Notes under the pieces: generated by a model | Databases searched by the model: none | What the model saw: only the letters and a program-made list of their open reading frames with translations | Told to the model about the DNA's origin: nothing | Shown here: positions 10,001-22,000 of the stretch, piece after piece | How the letters are laid out: the number at the start of each line of letters is the position of its first letter | Position numbering within the stretch: position 1 is the first letter of the stretch | Made by a program: the position numbers and the translations under genes | Assembly: GCA_000934455.1 (NCBI GenBank) | Contig: KN892353.1 | Coordinates: 1 to 29,920, forward strand | Direction of reading: 5' to 3' | DNA length: 29,920 bases | Origin: Apostichopus parvimensis | Taxonomy: Eukaryota > Echinodermata > Holothuroidea > Aspidochirotida > Stichopodidae

Positions 10001-13000
10001 TGATTGAAATGTCAAAACTTCAATATTTATTTCATAGCAAATCATGTTTTCTGCTTCTTTTTTTATTTTATGAAAAATTACTAGTGCTTAGTTCTGTATT
10101 TCTCCTCAACCCAATGGTGTAATCAACAGATACTAACTCTGCTCACATGATGACAGTTTCATTTATTTAGTTCTGTTAGGCCTTTGACGTTCTGATATGA
10201 AAGTAATATAGACATAGGCTAAGCGTTTGAAACTTTCTGTGACTAGTAACAGATTACAGGAGGTATTAAACATCTACTATGGCAACCAAGGCATCAAATT
10301 AACAATACATATTGTGCTCTACTCTAGTGTGTTCATACAAAGTGAGAGACCCAAAACACAAAATTCAATATAACGGTTGAAAATTCCGATATCTATCTTG
10401 GTGGGAGCTCACCTCTTCTCCTTCCTGGTGTCAGTCCTGTCTCAAACTTGGGTCCAGCTGGTCTTGCAATCTGCACCTCTTGAGTTACTTCTGCAAACCT
10501 CATGACATGCTACAGGGCAAAGAAGAAGATACTGTGTGTTGCCATTATTTGATTCACATTTCCCACTTTGGTCAAAAACTTATAGCTCTTTTCTTTTGAG
10601 TAAGTTCTTGGTTCAACATATTGCTTAAAAGGGGCTCAAACCAAAATATAAAGGGATGGATTGTTTAAATTAAGTTTCTTATTATAACCTATAATCAACA
10701 ATATATGTGAAGTTTGCAGAGATAATATTCAGTATTTCAGCAAGCCACCCTATATGTTAAAATGCCAATAAATGTAATCAATATGGACTGACCAAAGTCT
10801 GTTGGCCGAGACTATCTGTCTGGTTTGTTTCTAAAGAATAAGTAGAATTGATCTGTTTGTTTTGATAGAACTCAGAATTTAGTTCAAAACATATGTATCC
10901 TAACATATGAATCCTAACATATGTATCCTAACACTTCACTATGCTACCTACCGTGGTCTCATCATAATCAGCAGCTTTAGGGTTGACGCAGACCACCATC
11001 CTCACTTTACCTTCTCCATCAAAATAATTCTTGAATAAATGAGTCACTTTGGAATCTCTGTAGGGCACAATCTTAAAAATAAAAATAACACAAATACAAG
11101 ATATATTTTCTATAATTAACTTTCAAACTGAACATACAATCAACCAATAATGATAGGTTAGGTACCTGCATATCACAGACTTCACAGTGAGTAAATCTTC
11201 AAATTTTACAACAGCAGTCAACCACATCCCCCCCCCCCCCCCCCTGTATACACACATTCCTGAAAGTGTGACAGCAGCCCCTTAATTATTTGAAGGCAAT
11301 CTTAGTGATAGCAGAAATCCTACCTTGTTAGCATTATTTGTTTGGTTCTCCCTCAGTAATTCGATACATGTTCTTAAGGTCATCAGGGAAGCATTGATGT
11401 TGCCTGCTTCTCTGAGGCGGTCTCCGGATGTCTTGGTGCGATGTGTTCTTTCGCTTCCTGCTAGATCTACCAGTGACAACTGACTCAAGCAGATTTCATT
11501 TTTGTCCTGAGTAGACAAAGACCCAAGAAAGATTGAGGAATGAATACTGAATAGATGGAGACAAATCTTATTTCTTAATTAAAAGCACTCATTGATAGCA
11601 TCCATTAATATGACAGTGTAGCACTGTAAGTCAAAATGAACCAAGACTAGTTCATATTCTTCTGCTAACAGGTTGACAAAGCTTAAAGAAAATAATATTC
11701 TACAGGACACAGATGGGCGTGGGGGAAGTATGAGGGATGGGGCTCCGAGGGACACTCCTCATACCTAGATAAGTTTGTTTGTGATGCTCTTTGTGTTTGG
11801 CCAACATTCAGACACTCTTGGACCTAACAAAGGGCAGGAATGAATATGGAATCATATTTCCTCAATGTCAGAGAAGTTTTAGAAACTTTACACAATCCAT
11901 TTCAATTAATATGGAGTAAAATAAAATGGCATGGTGCTGGGAGAATAAATGTGAGAGAGAGAGGAGGTTGGGAGAAGAGGGTGGGGGTAGGGAGAGAGAG
12001 AAAGAATCTCTGATACCTCAACTATTCTTGCCAAGGCTCAATTAAGCATAGAATAATATACAAGCATAACATGCAATTGGCACTGAACGGGAGCTCCAAA
12101 TTTTCCCGAGAAGTTACTCAAGAACAGGTCTAACAAAAACATGACCTGTTGATTCCATTGGTAAAATGTTCCCCCACCTACCACTGCCTTATAAAACACT
12201 CCATCCTACCTGTAAAACTTCCTCTCCAGCTGGATCTAATGGAGCTTGGACAAGTCTAATGTTGAAGACACTGTGACTACGACTTGATTCTGTGTTTAGC
12301 TTAGTGTGTGCTACCTTCCTCTGCTTCTGACCTAATGAAATAGAGATAGAAGAGGAAAATCTTAAGCTTAAATAGTACAAGAATCTTTAAATACAATGTT
12401 AATGTATTTAATATCATTTGCAAATCTACATCTAATCCATCCATGGATGATCCATCCATGGATGATCCATCCATCCATCTGGATGATACCACATGTGGTA
12501 TATATATATGTGGTATATATATAAATGTGGTATATATATATATGGAATGTGGTATATATATATATATATACCATGTGGTATATATGTGGTACCACATACC
12601 ACATGTGGAATGTGATATATATATACACATGTGGTATATATATATACTGTACCACAACTTGAGCATGCTTCATTGTTTGTAACAATGCCCTTTTGTTATT
12701 TCAGCTAAAGCTGGAGGGAAGAGGGCTGTCAAAACATACAAATCTGTCTGTTGAATATCAAAACGTTTTGTTGGCTTTAAAGCTGGCGAGTCTAGGATAG
12801 TGACCAGTCCAACATTTCAAAGACTTTCCTTCAAGTTATACAATCAGCTTCTACCTCCAGGACTATCAAGTTTGACATTGCCACTTTGCACTTGTCATGA
12901 CTAATACAGAATAACCATTTTAGAATGCACATTCATTGCGAACACACAAACAGTTTTCTTGTGCTATGAAACTGCTTCATGAAAAACTTGTTATCTTGGG

Positions 13001-16000
13001 GTGGGGGGCGTGAGGAGTTGGTTCAGAAATATATAAGTAATGGAGGTTCACTGTCAGAACAGAATGACTTACCCTTCAGGAATACAATGTAGGCTTCATC
13101 AGCGCTCTTCACCTCTACTTCGTTACAGTTGGCAACGTACATGTTGTGGTTGGAATCTTCACGCAGCGACTTGGATGGCAAGGATCTGAGGCAATTGAAC
13201 GAAGGCAAACATGAGATCAGTGAAACTTTTCAATGAGCATTAATTAACATGAGAGTTATTTCACTCACTTCTTTGTATATGTTATAAAATACTGAAAAAT
13301 GGACAAAATTTACACTTCCATGCCAATGAGAGGCATACATATATGGATTTATATTTATCTCATCTTATCAACACACTTTGTTACTGTGATCATATTACTA
13401 CAAGTCTAATGGTCTTAGTCTTTGGAAAACCAAATCTCATTAATGGAAAAGGTTCCTGCGACTTGTCTGTCAAATATATTAAACGGTAGGTACATGAAAA
13501 TGAACACTACAGAACAAATACACTGCTTACACATTCATGATCACACCATAGACCCAATGGTAGTCAAAAACTGGTAGTCAAAAACTGCCGCTTTCTGCAG
13601 CCAATGTAATTGTATTAAATTGTAAAGCCAAAATTTTGATACATTCTACTGATTATTTGAAACCCACACTAATTGATGATTACTTCCTCGAGGGGATTAA
13701 ATTTACTATATACATTATTTTGTTTATTTATGATTGAAAATGTTGTGCACATGAAACAGTTTAAATATCTGCTAACAAGTCAACAAATTTTGTGTCACAG
13801 AGTACAACAGTAGCAGAACACTGATATACTCATGATCTTATCATACTGTATCTACAAAACTGCAACATGGTATCCCAGCAACAAAAAAGTATATAAGAAA
13901 AGTATAGTATTGACAAAAAGAGGCAACAAAATATAATTGATGCAAAAAGAAAATTGATTGCAAGAAAGCACCAAATGGAAAAAACAGTAAGACACATAAC
14001 TAAACTCACATGCAAGGCTACAATAAGATATATATTTTTTTTTACAGAAATGCATTTTTAGGCTGGAAAGATGAAAACGTAAAACTTTAGGTGGACTGAA
14101 GACTCTCATTTACAGTAGTAAATTCAGATGGTACTCAATAGCGATGCTCAATAATTACAACCGATTCAAGGAAACATGCTTGGAAGAAGATAAGAGATCC
14201 GTCAGGATATATGTCTGATTTATGTAAATTAGGTTACATTCTGTTCATTGTCACTGTAAAATAGTTAATTAATTAACGTTATATATGTCATTCAACAAAC
14301 GATGTACGTAAGCCTTTTGTTAAGGCTCACAAGGCATCGGTGTTAACAATAACAGAGCAGTGCACCCCACTGAACACCAAGATATGGTAGTTACAGTAAT
14401 CAACAGGACTGCACTACCATGACTCTCAAAAATTTACTGATCACTTGATAAAAAGACTTGTGAAAGAAACTAGCTTTAACAACTTTTGAATCCACAATCC
14501 CGGGCTATACTGCCTTAAAAATGTTGAATGTGCCCTTTTCAAATTCCCTTTCTAGCCCTGAAACTCTTCTTGTTACACCCCCCTGCACAGTTTATCTACT
14601 CAGCCCTTTCATAGTATTAGCTCCTGCTTTATTCCCTATACCAGTCTGCTTTTGTATTAGTTTGCTAACATGCAGGAGCAGTTCTCAGCTCGCACAGGCT
14701 TCTCGACCCCCCCTGCCCGCCCCCCCCCCCAAATTCACTAGCCTCAGCCTGTTAAGTTTAAATCTGTTGTTAGTCTGTTTTTTATTTCAGTCAACCTTTG
14801 TCCTTTGATGATAATACCATGATCCAAACAGTAGGTACTGCAGTTTGACATTTTCTTCTCTTTACAGTAAACTTAACAGACTAACAATTAAGCCTATGGT
14901 GATAATCATAAACCATGTTATCAGCTACAGTTACATGAACTATCTCTATGGTGTTTCTTTAATTAAAAGACAACGCAACATGATAACTGGAAGTTTCCCC
15001 GAGCTGCCTGATTCCAGGAAAAGCAGTATGTTTGGATAGAGATGGCAGGCATGCTAAAGTATATAGTAAGTGATTCATGCTCCTCCAGGAATGGAGTATA
15101 TCCTCTTTTACCTGTCACTAAATGTATCCTCATCAATACGAAAGCTACCATCCAGAAAGATGAACAGAATGAAAAATAAAATTTAGGTTCTTACTAAATA
15201 ATAATAATTTAAAAATAAGATGCCAGAAACAAAGGTACCACTGTATAGTTAATTTATAACAGACGTTATCACATCTTGGTCATAACACAAAGGAATTAAG
15301 TCCAATTCTGTATTTCTGCATTTTATTATTCAAAAGGATGACAAACACTGTGAACACACAATTCTACATTCAGCTAATGAGGTTTGAAAATAGAAAGGGA
15401 GGGTAAAGTTGGAGGTGTTAGCCAAAAGGTTGAGCAAGGTAGATATTGCAGTTGCATCAGGAAGGAGGTGGGGTTTAGGCTGGGAAACAAAGAACAGACA
15501 GTGTATAGGGGAAGTCTGGGATCATTGTAATTACCTGGCATTCTACATGTCTGGTATTTATTTTCTTTGCATGTATCAATTGGCCAGCAGATATGGTCAT
15601 TTTCACAATCAGTGGTGTAACTTTTGTACACTCAGGCCCAAAATTTCAAACACCATATATATTGAAATTTTTACTAACATCACATGTTAAAGGGTTCAAA
15701 TTTTTGTAACTTCAACTTCTCGGAGCTTAAACATATACGTTTATGGGTGTAATTTTTCGGTGACTGTATGACTCTAGGAAACTTTAAGCAAAAAGATATA
15801 TTTTTAAGCAACCATATTTACACAGAGTTAAAACAGTACTCTGATTCAAGTAAACTTTAAAATGCTTATCATTATATGTTACTTAAAAATGAAAAGGATT
15901 TGGCAGAAAGTTTTTAATACTATTGCAGATATTTCCATGTTAACGGAAAATTTATTGGAAATCAAGGATTTTTTTTCTTAATTTCAACTTTAAACTATTT

Positions 16001-19000
16001 AAAAAAAAGATAAGGCCAAGTCAAACACCCTAAATAATGTCTCCTCACAGAGGGCTAATATCCAATCCAAGTTGCCCAAAAATCCATGCAGTTTTGCAAA
16101 AGTTGGAATTTTCCCACTTACGCGTTTCGGAGGTGACGTTAACATTTTACATGTGTTTCGGAGGTGACAAAAATGTTTACAAGTTGTTTTAAAGGCTTTT
16201 TTTGCTAATAACAAAGAATTAAACACTTAATCTCAATGTATATTCATTACATCTTTAATCAAACACTGATTTAAATAAAAAATATTTCTGCCAAGTAGCA
16301 GAGAATGTACGTCAACTACCTGTACAACTAGTGAAACAAGTGAATGAATACAGAACACAGAATACAATAGTTTTATGTTATAAAAGAAAGGTAAATGTCA
16401 GGTAAAGCAAATATGGGCATTTGAAAAGCAATTGTAAACATTGGGTTGAAGTCTCTTACTGTAGCACTCATATTGCAAATGATTATCTCACATACAACAT
16501 ATACCTTTAGTCTCTTTTGTTTCGGAGGTGACGCTAAATGTTTACACAACCCAGAGGGCTTGATTCATGCTAAAACACATAGAACTTACCTTGGAAAGTA
16601 TGAAAAACATTAGAAGGATATGTTGATAATATTTTAAAGACATTCATGATACTAGAACTATGACTGCTTTTGCTGCCATTCATGATAACTTGGAGACAAT
16701 ACTGTATCCATTCAAAATCATTTGGTTAAATTTTCACTGTTTTGGCTAATTGCATATGAAATATTATATCACAAAGAAATGATTAACATTGCGTAGCCAT
16801 TAGTCATTCTGACTGCTAGTTACAGTATCATTTATGTTGGTTACACTTTTAGCAGTGAAACTGACTGTCACATTCCTGTAACCTTTACAAATTTGAAGAG
16901 GACATTCAGTCTAATATTCTGGGAAAAACACATCATTAACATGACCTAACCACAGTCTATCAAAGTTTCAGTGAAAAGTTAGGTTAACAATTGTCAAAAA
17001 CTGCATAAATAATGGGCTAATATCATTTAACAGCAGCTTGGCTACTATGGCCTTGTTCACATTTAAGAATGCACCCGTACTTCAAGTCCGCATGGGCAAT
17101 TAATTCCCTTAGTGTGAACACTCCTTTACTCATACTTCAAGTCGGCATGCAGTGTTAAGAATTTATCCTCCTTTCTGGGGTTTCATTCAATCGCTATTGC
17201 ATTCTCAATAAATGTAATGTGAATGGTCGGAGACTTAATGGTGACCCGAGATTTCCGATATATCAAGTTGCAATTGGGCGGGTAGTACGTACATGTATGT
17301 GTTTGTCAGAGCGTTGCCCTTCTTAACAGAAACACTACCAAACGATGCTATTCGTGAACCCATTTCATTTTCTTTGAACCGATTTGACCAACACTGCAGA
17401 AAAGACACGGTAACGGTTGTGAGACAAAAACATCTAATTGACAGTCCACTTAAATCTACTGTAATAACCATAATTTCATTGTACGCCGTACTGACAGATT
17501 TTTTAAGAGGCCAAACTCTGTAATTTGATGGTTATTTCAAAAAGGTTGATTTTGGGTTCGGTTGCTATGGAAGATAGTAAAAGGCTAAAACCATTACGTC
17601 TGGCCTGGCCTATAAAGAAGTTGAACTAGCCTGCTGTATACAGATACAGTAGCCCTTACTAGGTCTTTAGACCTAACATTAAATGCCTTCGATGTTAGAT
17701 TAGCCTCAAATGCGACATCAAGCAGTGAAACACTGACTAGCAAGATCGTTTTCTCATCCACTTGAGGGTTTGGAAGAAATTCAAATCTGGGTTAACATGT
17801 TATGGTAATGCCATTACGGAGTGGTTTGAATACAGTATACTGTTTATGTGCGATGATTGAACATTGCCGTGCAGTGGTGTACAGAGTAGTACGTACTAGT
17901 ACAGCACATAAGACAATGGCAAAGCACAGGGGGAATGTAAACAGCTGATATGACCTTTTCACGCCTGCGCAGTATATTAATCTCGCAAGCAGACGAAACT
18001 TACTCGTTCTGAAATGTGAATGCGNNNNNNNNNNNNNNNNNNNNNNNNNNNNNNNNNNNNNNNNNNNNNNNNNNNNNNNNNNNNNNNNNNNNNNNNNNNN
18101 NNNNNNNNNNNNNNNNNNNNNNNNNNNNNNNNNNNNNNNNNNNNNNNNNNNNNNNNNNNNNNNNNNNNNNNNNNNNNNNNNNNNNNNNNNNNNNNNNNNN
18201 NNNNNNNNNNNNNNNNNNNNNNNNNNNNNNNNNNNNNNNNNNNNNNNNNNNNNNNNNNNNNNNNNNNNNNNNNNNNNNNNNNNNNNNNNNNNNNNNNNNN
18301 NNNNNNNNNNNNNNNNNNNNNNNNNNNNNNNNNNNNNNNNNNNNNNNNNNNNNNNNNNNNNNNNNNNNNNNNNNNNNNNNNNNNNNNNNNNNNNNNNNNN
18401 NNNNNNNNNNNNNNNNNNNNNNNNNNNNNNNNNNNNNNNNNNNNNNNNNNNNNNNNNNNNNNNNNNNNNNNNNNNNNNNNNNNNNNNNNNNNNNNNNNNN
18501 NNNNNNNNNNNNNNNNNNNNNNNNNNNNNNNNNNNNNNNNNNNNNNNNNNNNNNNNNNNNNNNNNNNNNNNNNNNNNNNNNNNNNNNNNNNNNNNNNNNN
18601 NNNNNNNNNNNNNNNNNNNNNNNNNNNNNNNNNNNNNNNNNNNNNNNNNNNNNNNNNNNNNNNNNNNNNNNNNNNNNNNNNNNNNNNNNNNNNNNNNNNN
18701 NNNNNNNNNNNNNNNNNNNNNNNNNNNNNNNNNNNNNNNNNNNNNNNNNNNNNNNNNNNNNNNNNNNNNNNNNNNNNNNNNNNNNNNNNNNNNNNNNNNN
18801 NNNNNNNNNNNNNNNNNNNNNNNNNNNNNNNNNNNNNNNNNNNNNNNNNNNNNNNNNNNNNNNNNNNNNNNNNNNNNNNNNNNNNNNNNNNNNNNNNNNN
18901 NNNNNNNNGACCACAGGCAGATTAAGCTAATATCTGATAAATTTGTCCCATGTTAATAAAGTTTTAAAAACTGCATGTTTGGTGATTGTGATCTTTTATG

Positions 19001-22000
19001 GACCGCACTTCGTTACTAATCGATCATTTCATTCAAGTTTATTAATAGAACTAATGTAAGCAATGGGTACGTTATCTCTTGTCCAGAAAGGGGAAAAAGT
19101 GGCAAAAAAACACATATTTGTAATTTATTCATCACCTATGCATGTGAGAGTTTCATTAATACTTTCTTCAGTTTGTTACAGTGTTTTCTAAGGGAGATCA
19201 AGTCATCCATTAGCATATGATGGTACACAAACAGCAGAAATGTAAAAAATGCAGTGTTAACAATATTGTGTCACCTCCGAAACATTAATTTACAGTTTAA
19301 TTCAAATTTAACATAATTAATAGAGGACCTTTTAAAAGATATTATCATACTGGTTGCTACACCTCTACAGAATTACTGTAATATGAGATTTAGCCAAGGA
19401 AGATGTTTATTGGATAAGTAGAGATCAAATTTCCAACTAACCTGTTTCGGAGGTGACGAGGTGTTTCGGAGGTGACGCATGTTAACGGAAAGTTAAGAAT
19501 CTCCCAGAAATTAAAACGACTGGTCATGTTGTCACAACTTTTACTCAAATATTACGTTAGGGGGTGAGGCATATTTTAATAAGTTCAAAATGGCTATACT
19601 ATTGTTTACATAAATCTTGGGCTGAAGAATGCTTTGTTTCGGAGGTGACGGAAAAGTTAACGGAAAAGTTAACATTAAATTTGAAATTTACACAATTTTT
19701 TTAAGAATTCCAAATGAAAAATATTTTAGGCCCCAGATATTAGACACATTAGTTATTGTAATAATGCAACCTTACTTAACAAAATTTACACTGCTTAACT
19801 AGAACTTAGTTGCAGTCAAACTTAGGTACCAATTGTTAACGGAAAATGTCACCTCCGAAACGACAAAATCTAGCCACCGGTCCTTGGAGAAGGAAAGGAA
19901 GGAAACCTGGGGAACACAATTGCATTTTAGTTTGGACACTTGTTGATAATATCAACCAAATAAGAACTGGAAAATACCTTCCACCAAAAAGTACAGGCTC
20001 TGACAAAAACAGTGTAGTTGAGAGTGTACGGCTGAACTAGCATATTTTAAGCATATTTATGGCCACCAAATCCACCTGAAGAAACCGAGAAAGTTCGTTA
20101 AGCTACCCAAGGTAGACTTCACTTAGGATGGTCAAATGGCAAAAAATCTAAGAATTCTGGTATTTGGTCACTGAGTTACAAAGCAATAAGTGCCAATATT
20201 GAAAGTTACACCACTGATTGTGAAAATGACCATATGCCATGTGTTCTAAAAGGAATTTGTTGCAAACTACATGTATATGTACACTGCAAAGATTTGTAGC
20301 ATTTCTAATAAATCCATTCATGTTAAATTTGTTGCTTATGTTTTAGTACAATGTTTCGTAATAGTGATTTTTGTTTCTTTCTATCAATTTTGTAAGTCTT
20401 AACGAAATATATAGCAAGGTTAACATTTAATATAGAAATAAAGATTTTCCTTTTTTTCTTTTATTCTTTGTGCTGTAACATGTTCTTGGGGCACATGGTT
20501 GTTAATTTGATCCCAAGTTGTTCAACATACTATGGATTCATTTGTGCTTTTAGCATTTGCTAATAGCTTAATAGCTGTCAGGTATCCGATCAGCGCAATA
20601 CAGTCAAACAAAAGCTCAGTTTTACGACACTATCTCTTTCAGCATAGTAGTGGCTAGTAAGCAAATTAGCGGAGCAGCTTTGGTTAGTTCTGAAAGCATA
20701 ATTCGCACAGGTTTGATGTTATCGCTTCAGCTAACTAGAGGTATATAAGCCTAAGGAGGGATTGGTAAGGCAAGGTTTGACACATAATGAAACGTACAAA
20801 GCATTTGGGTCATTGCCAACTCCTTTGTTTTGAGAAGAAAACCTGTCAAAAGAAAAGAGAAAGCAACAGGACTGTAGCAACCACTCCCAAATAAAGTTAC
20901 TAAAGTGACCATTATTTTCTCCTGAATCATGGGGACAGAAAATTTCACCATGCATGGTCATGCTGAAAAGTTAGCCAAAACATTCAAGATTACGGTCAAA
21001 ACAATAAAAACAAAATGTTAATCTGATACTACTTGGTATTAATTTAAAAAGAATTGATCTATTGCAGTATTCAGTCTAAATAATTTTAAATTGTTTACCC
21101 ATTGTTGTCATTTGTCATGAGATGGATTATCTTCCTACAATAAGAATGAAGGGACATTCAATAAACACAAGCTTTTCACAATGCAGTGTATTTAATCAAT
21201 TACCAGGATTCCCACACTTACTTGAAAAAGAAAATTCATGACTTTCTCCGCAACAAAATTGAAAAAATTTCCTGACCTTCTTCATAAACTATTTCTGCAC
21301 TTCCTTTTATCACAAATTTTTTTGAGGAAGAAATAAGAATGGTACTAGATAGTATTTAAGATACTTATTCCATTTTCCATTTCTTTTGACATTTCTCCAG
21401 GCCCTGGAAAATGATTTTAAAACTAGCCATGAATCTTCTGTTACCATGGGAACTCATATTATAGTTTCCTTTCTCATCTCTACATTAAAGAAACTCCTAG
21501 TGAGTAGAACTTCAAATAAACAAAACAGTAATCATAAAAGTTGAAAGTACAAAACTGATGAACATTGTTTCCAAGTCATCTTTGTTATGTGATAGAGATG
21601 CTAGTGATGCACAGTTTTCTCCTAGAGATGTAAGAAACCTCCAATTCCATTTGAGTGGTATCAGTTTAAATATTTATTCACAATGAGGACAGAAGACTTG
21701 AACAAGTCTTAAGTCACATTTTCTTGACTGTTTAATACTTTTCGTTATAAATATAATTGCAATTAGTTTTCTTTACTGTATACATGTATTGAAAATGTTT
21801 TTATTCTAGAACACAGAAGGTTTTAAATGGCGGCATGCATTTCAATGTCAACACTGCTGATGTTCAGCTCAAAAATATAAGCAAGACAGAGAAAAAGTGA
21901 AAAATTTTACACCCTTGTAGCTCACTATGACATCACAGATTGACATAATGGCAGTCCCCCTGACACTACACTTGAACCAAAATATCTCCCCCAAATGGAA

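Larger units (their letters stand above)
15591..20235. mobile_element. 4.65-kb DNA transposon-like element with 34-bp terminal inverted repeats
   Basis: 15591-15624 and the reverse complement of 20202-20235 are identical over 34 bp. They run ATATGGTCATTTTCAC, continue through CAGTGGTGTAACTTT, and diverge on both sides. The outermost ATAT is its own complement, so the target duplication may be TA or ATAT; longer flanks do not match. The interior has an 884-base gap and no long intact frame in the visible part. It also has eight copies of GTTTCGGAGGTGAC and several of GTTAACGGAAA. Terminal repeats plus subterminal motif clusters suggest a cut-and-paste transposon, but I could not assign a superfamily. 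It sits in intron 8 of KIF23. Confidence 0.8.

Noticed and set aside
12301-12685. Tyr/Ile-rich frames on both strands
   Set aside because: They are translations of the TA/ACATGTGG repeat.
14521-14808. 95-codon Leu/Pro-rich frame
   Set aside because: Pyrimidine-rich intronic DNA with a poly-C tract and no family resemblance.
17235-17523. Overlapping frames of 76-78 codons on both strands
   Set aside because: No recognisable domain, no splice context, and both strands are equally open.
18000-18930. Frames of about 300 codons across the gap
   Set aside because: They consist of unknown bases.
16124-19861. The 14-mer as a repeated peptide (VTSET or SPPKR)
   Set aside because: Copies lie in different frames and on both strands, with stops nearby. 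A DNA-level role fits better.
15591-20235. hAT transposon beginning at the internal CAGTGGTGTAACTTT
   Set aside because: The 8 bp outside that point (TTCACAAT and ATTGTGAA) are inverted, not direct, repeats, so they belong to the longer inverted repeat and are not a target duplication.
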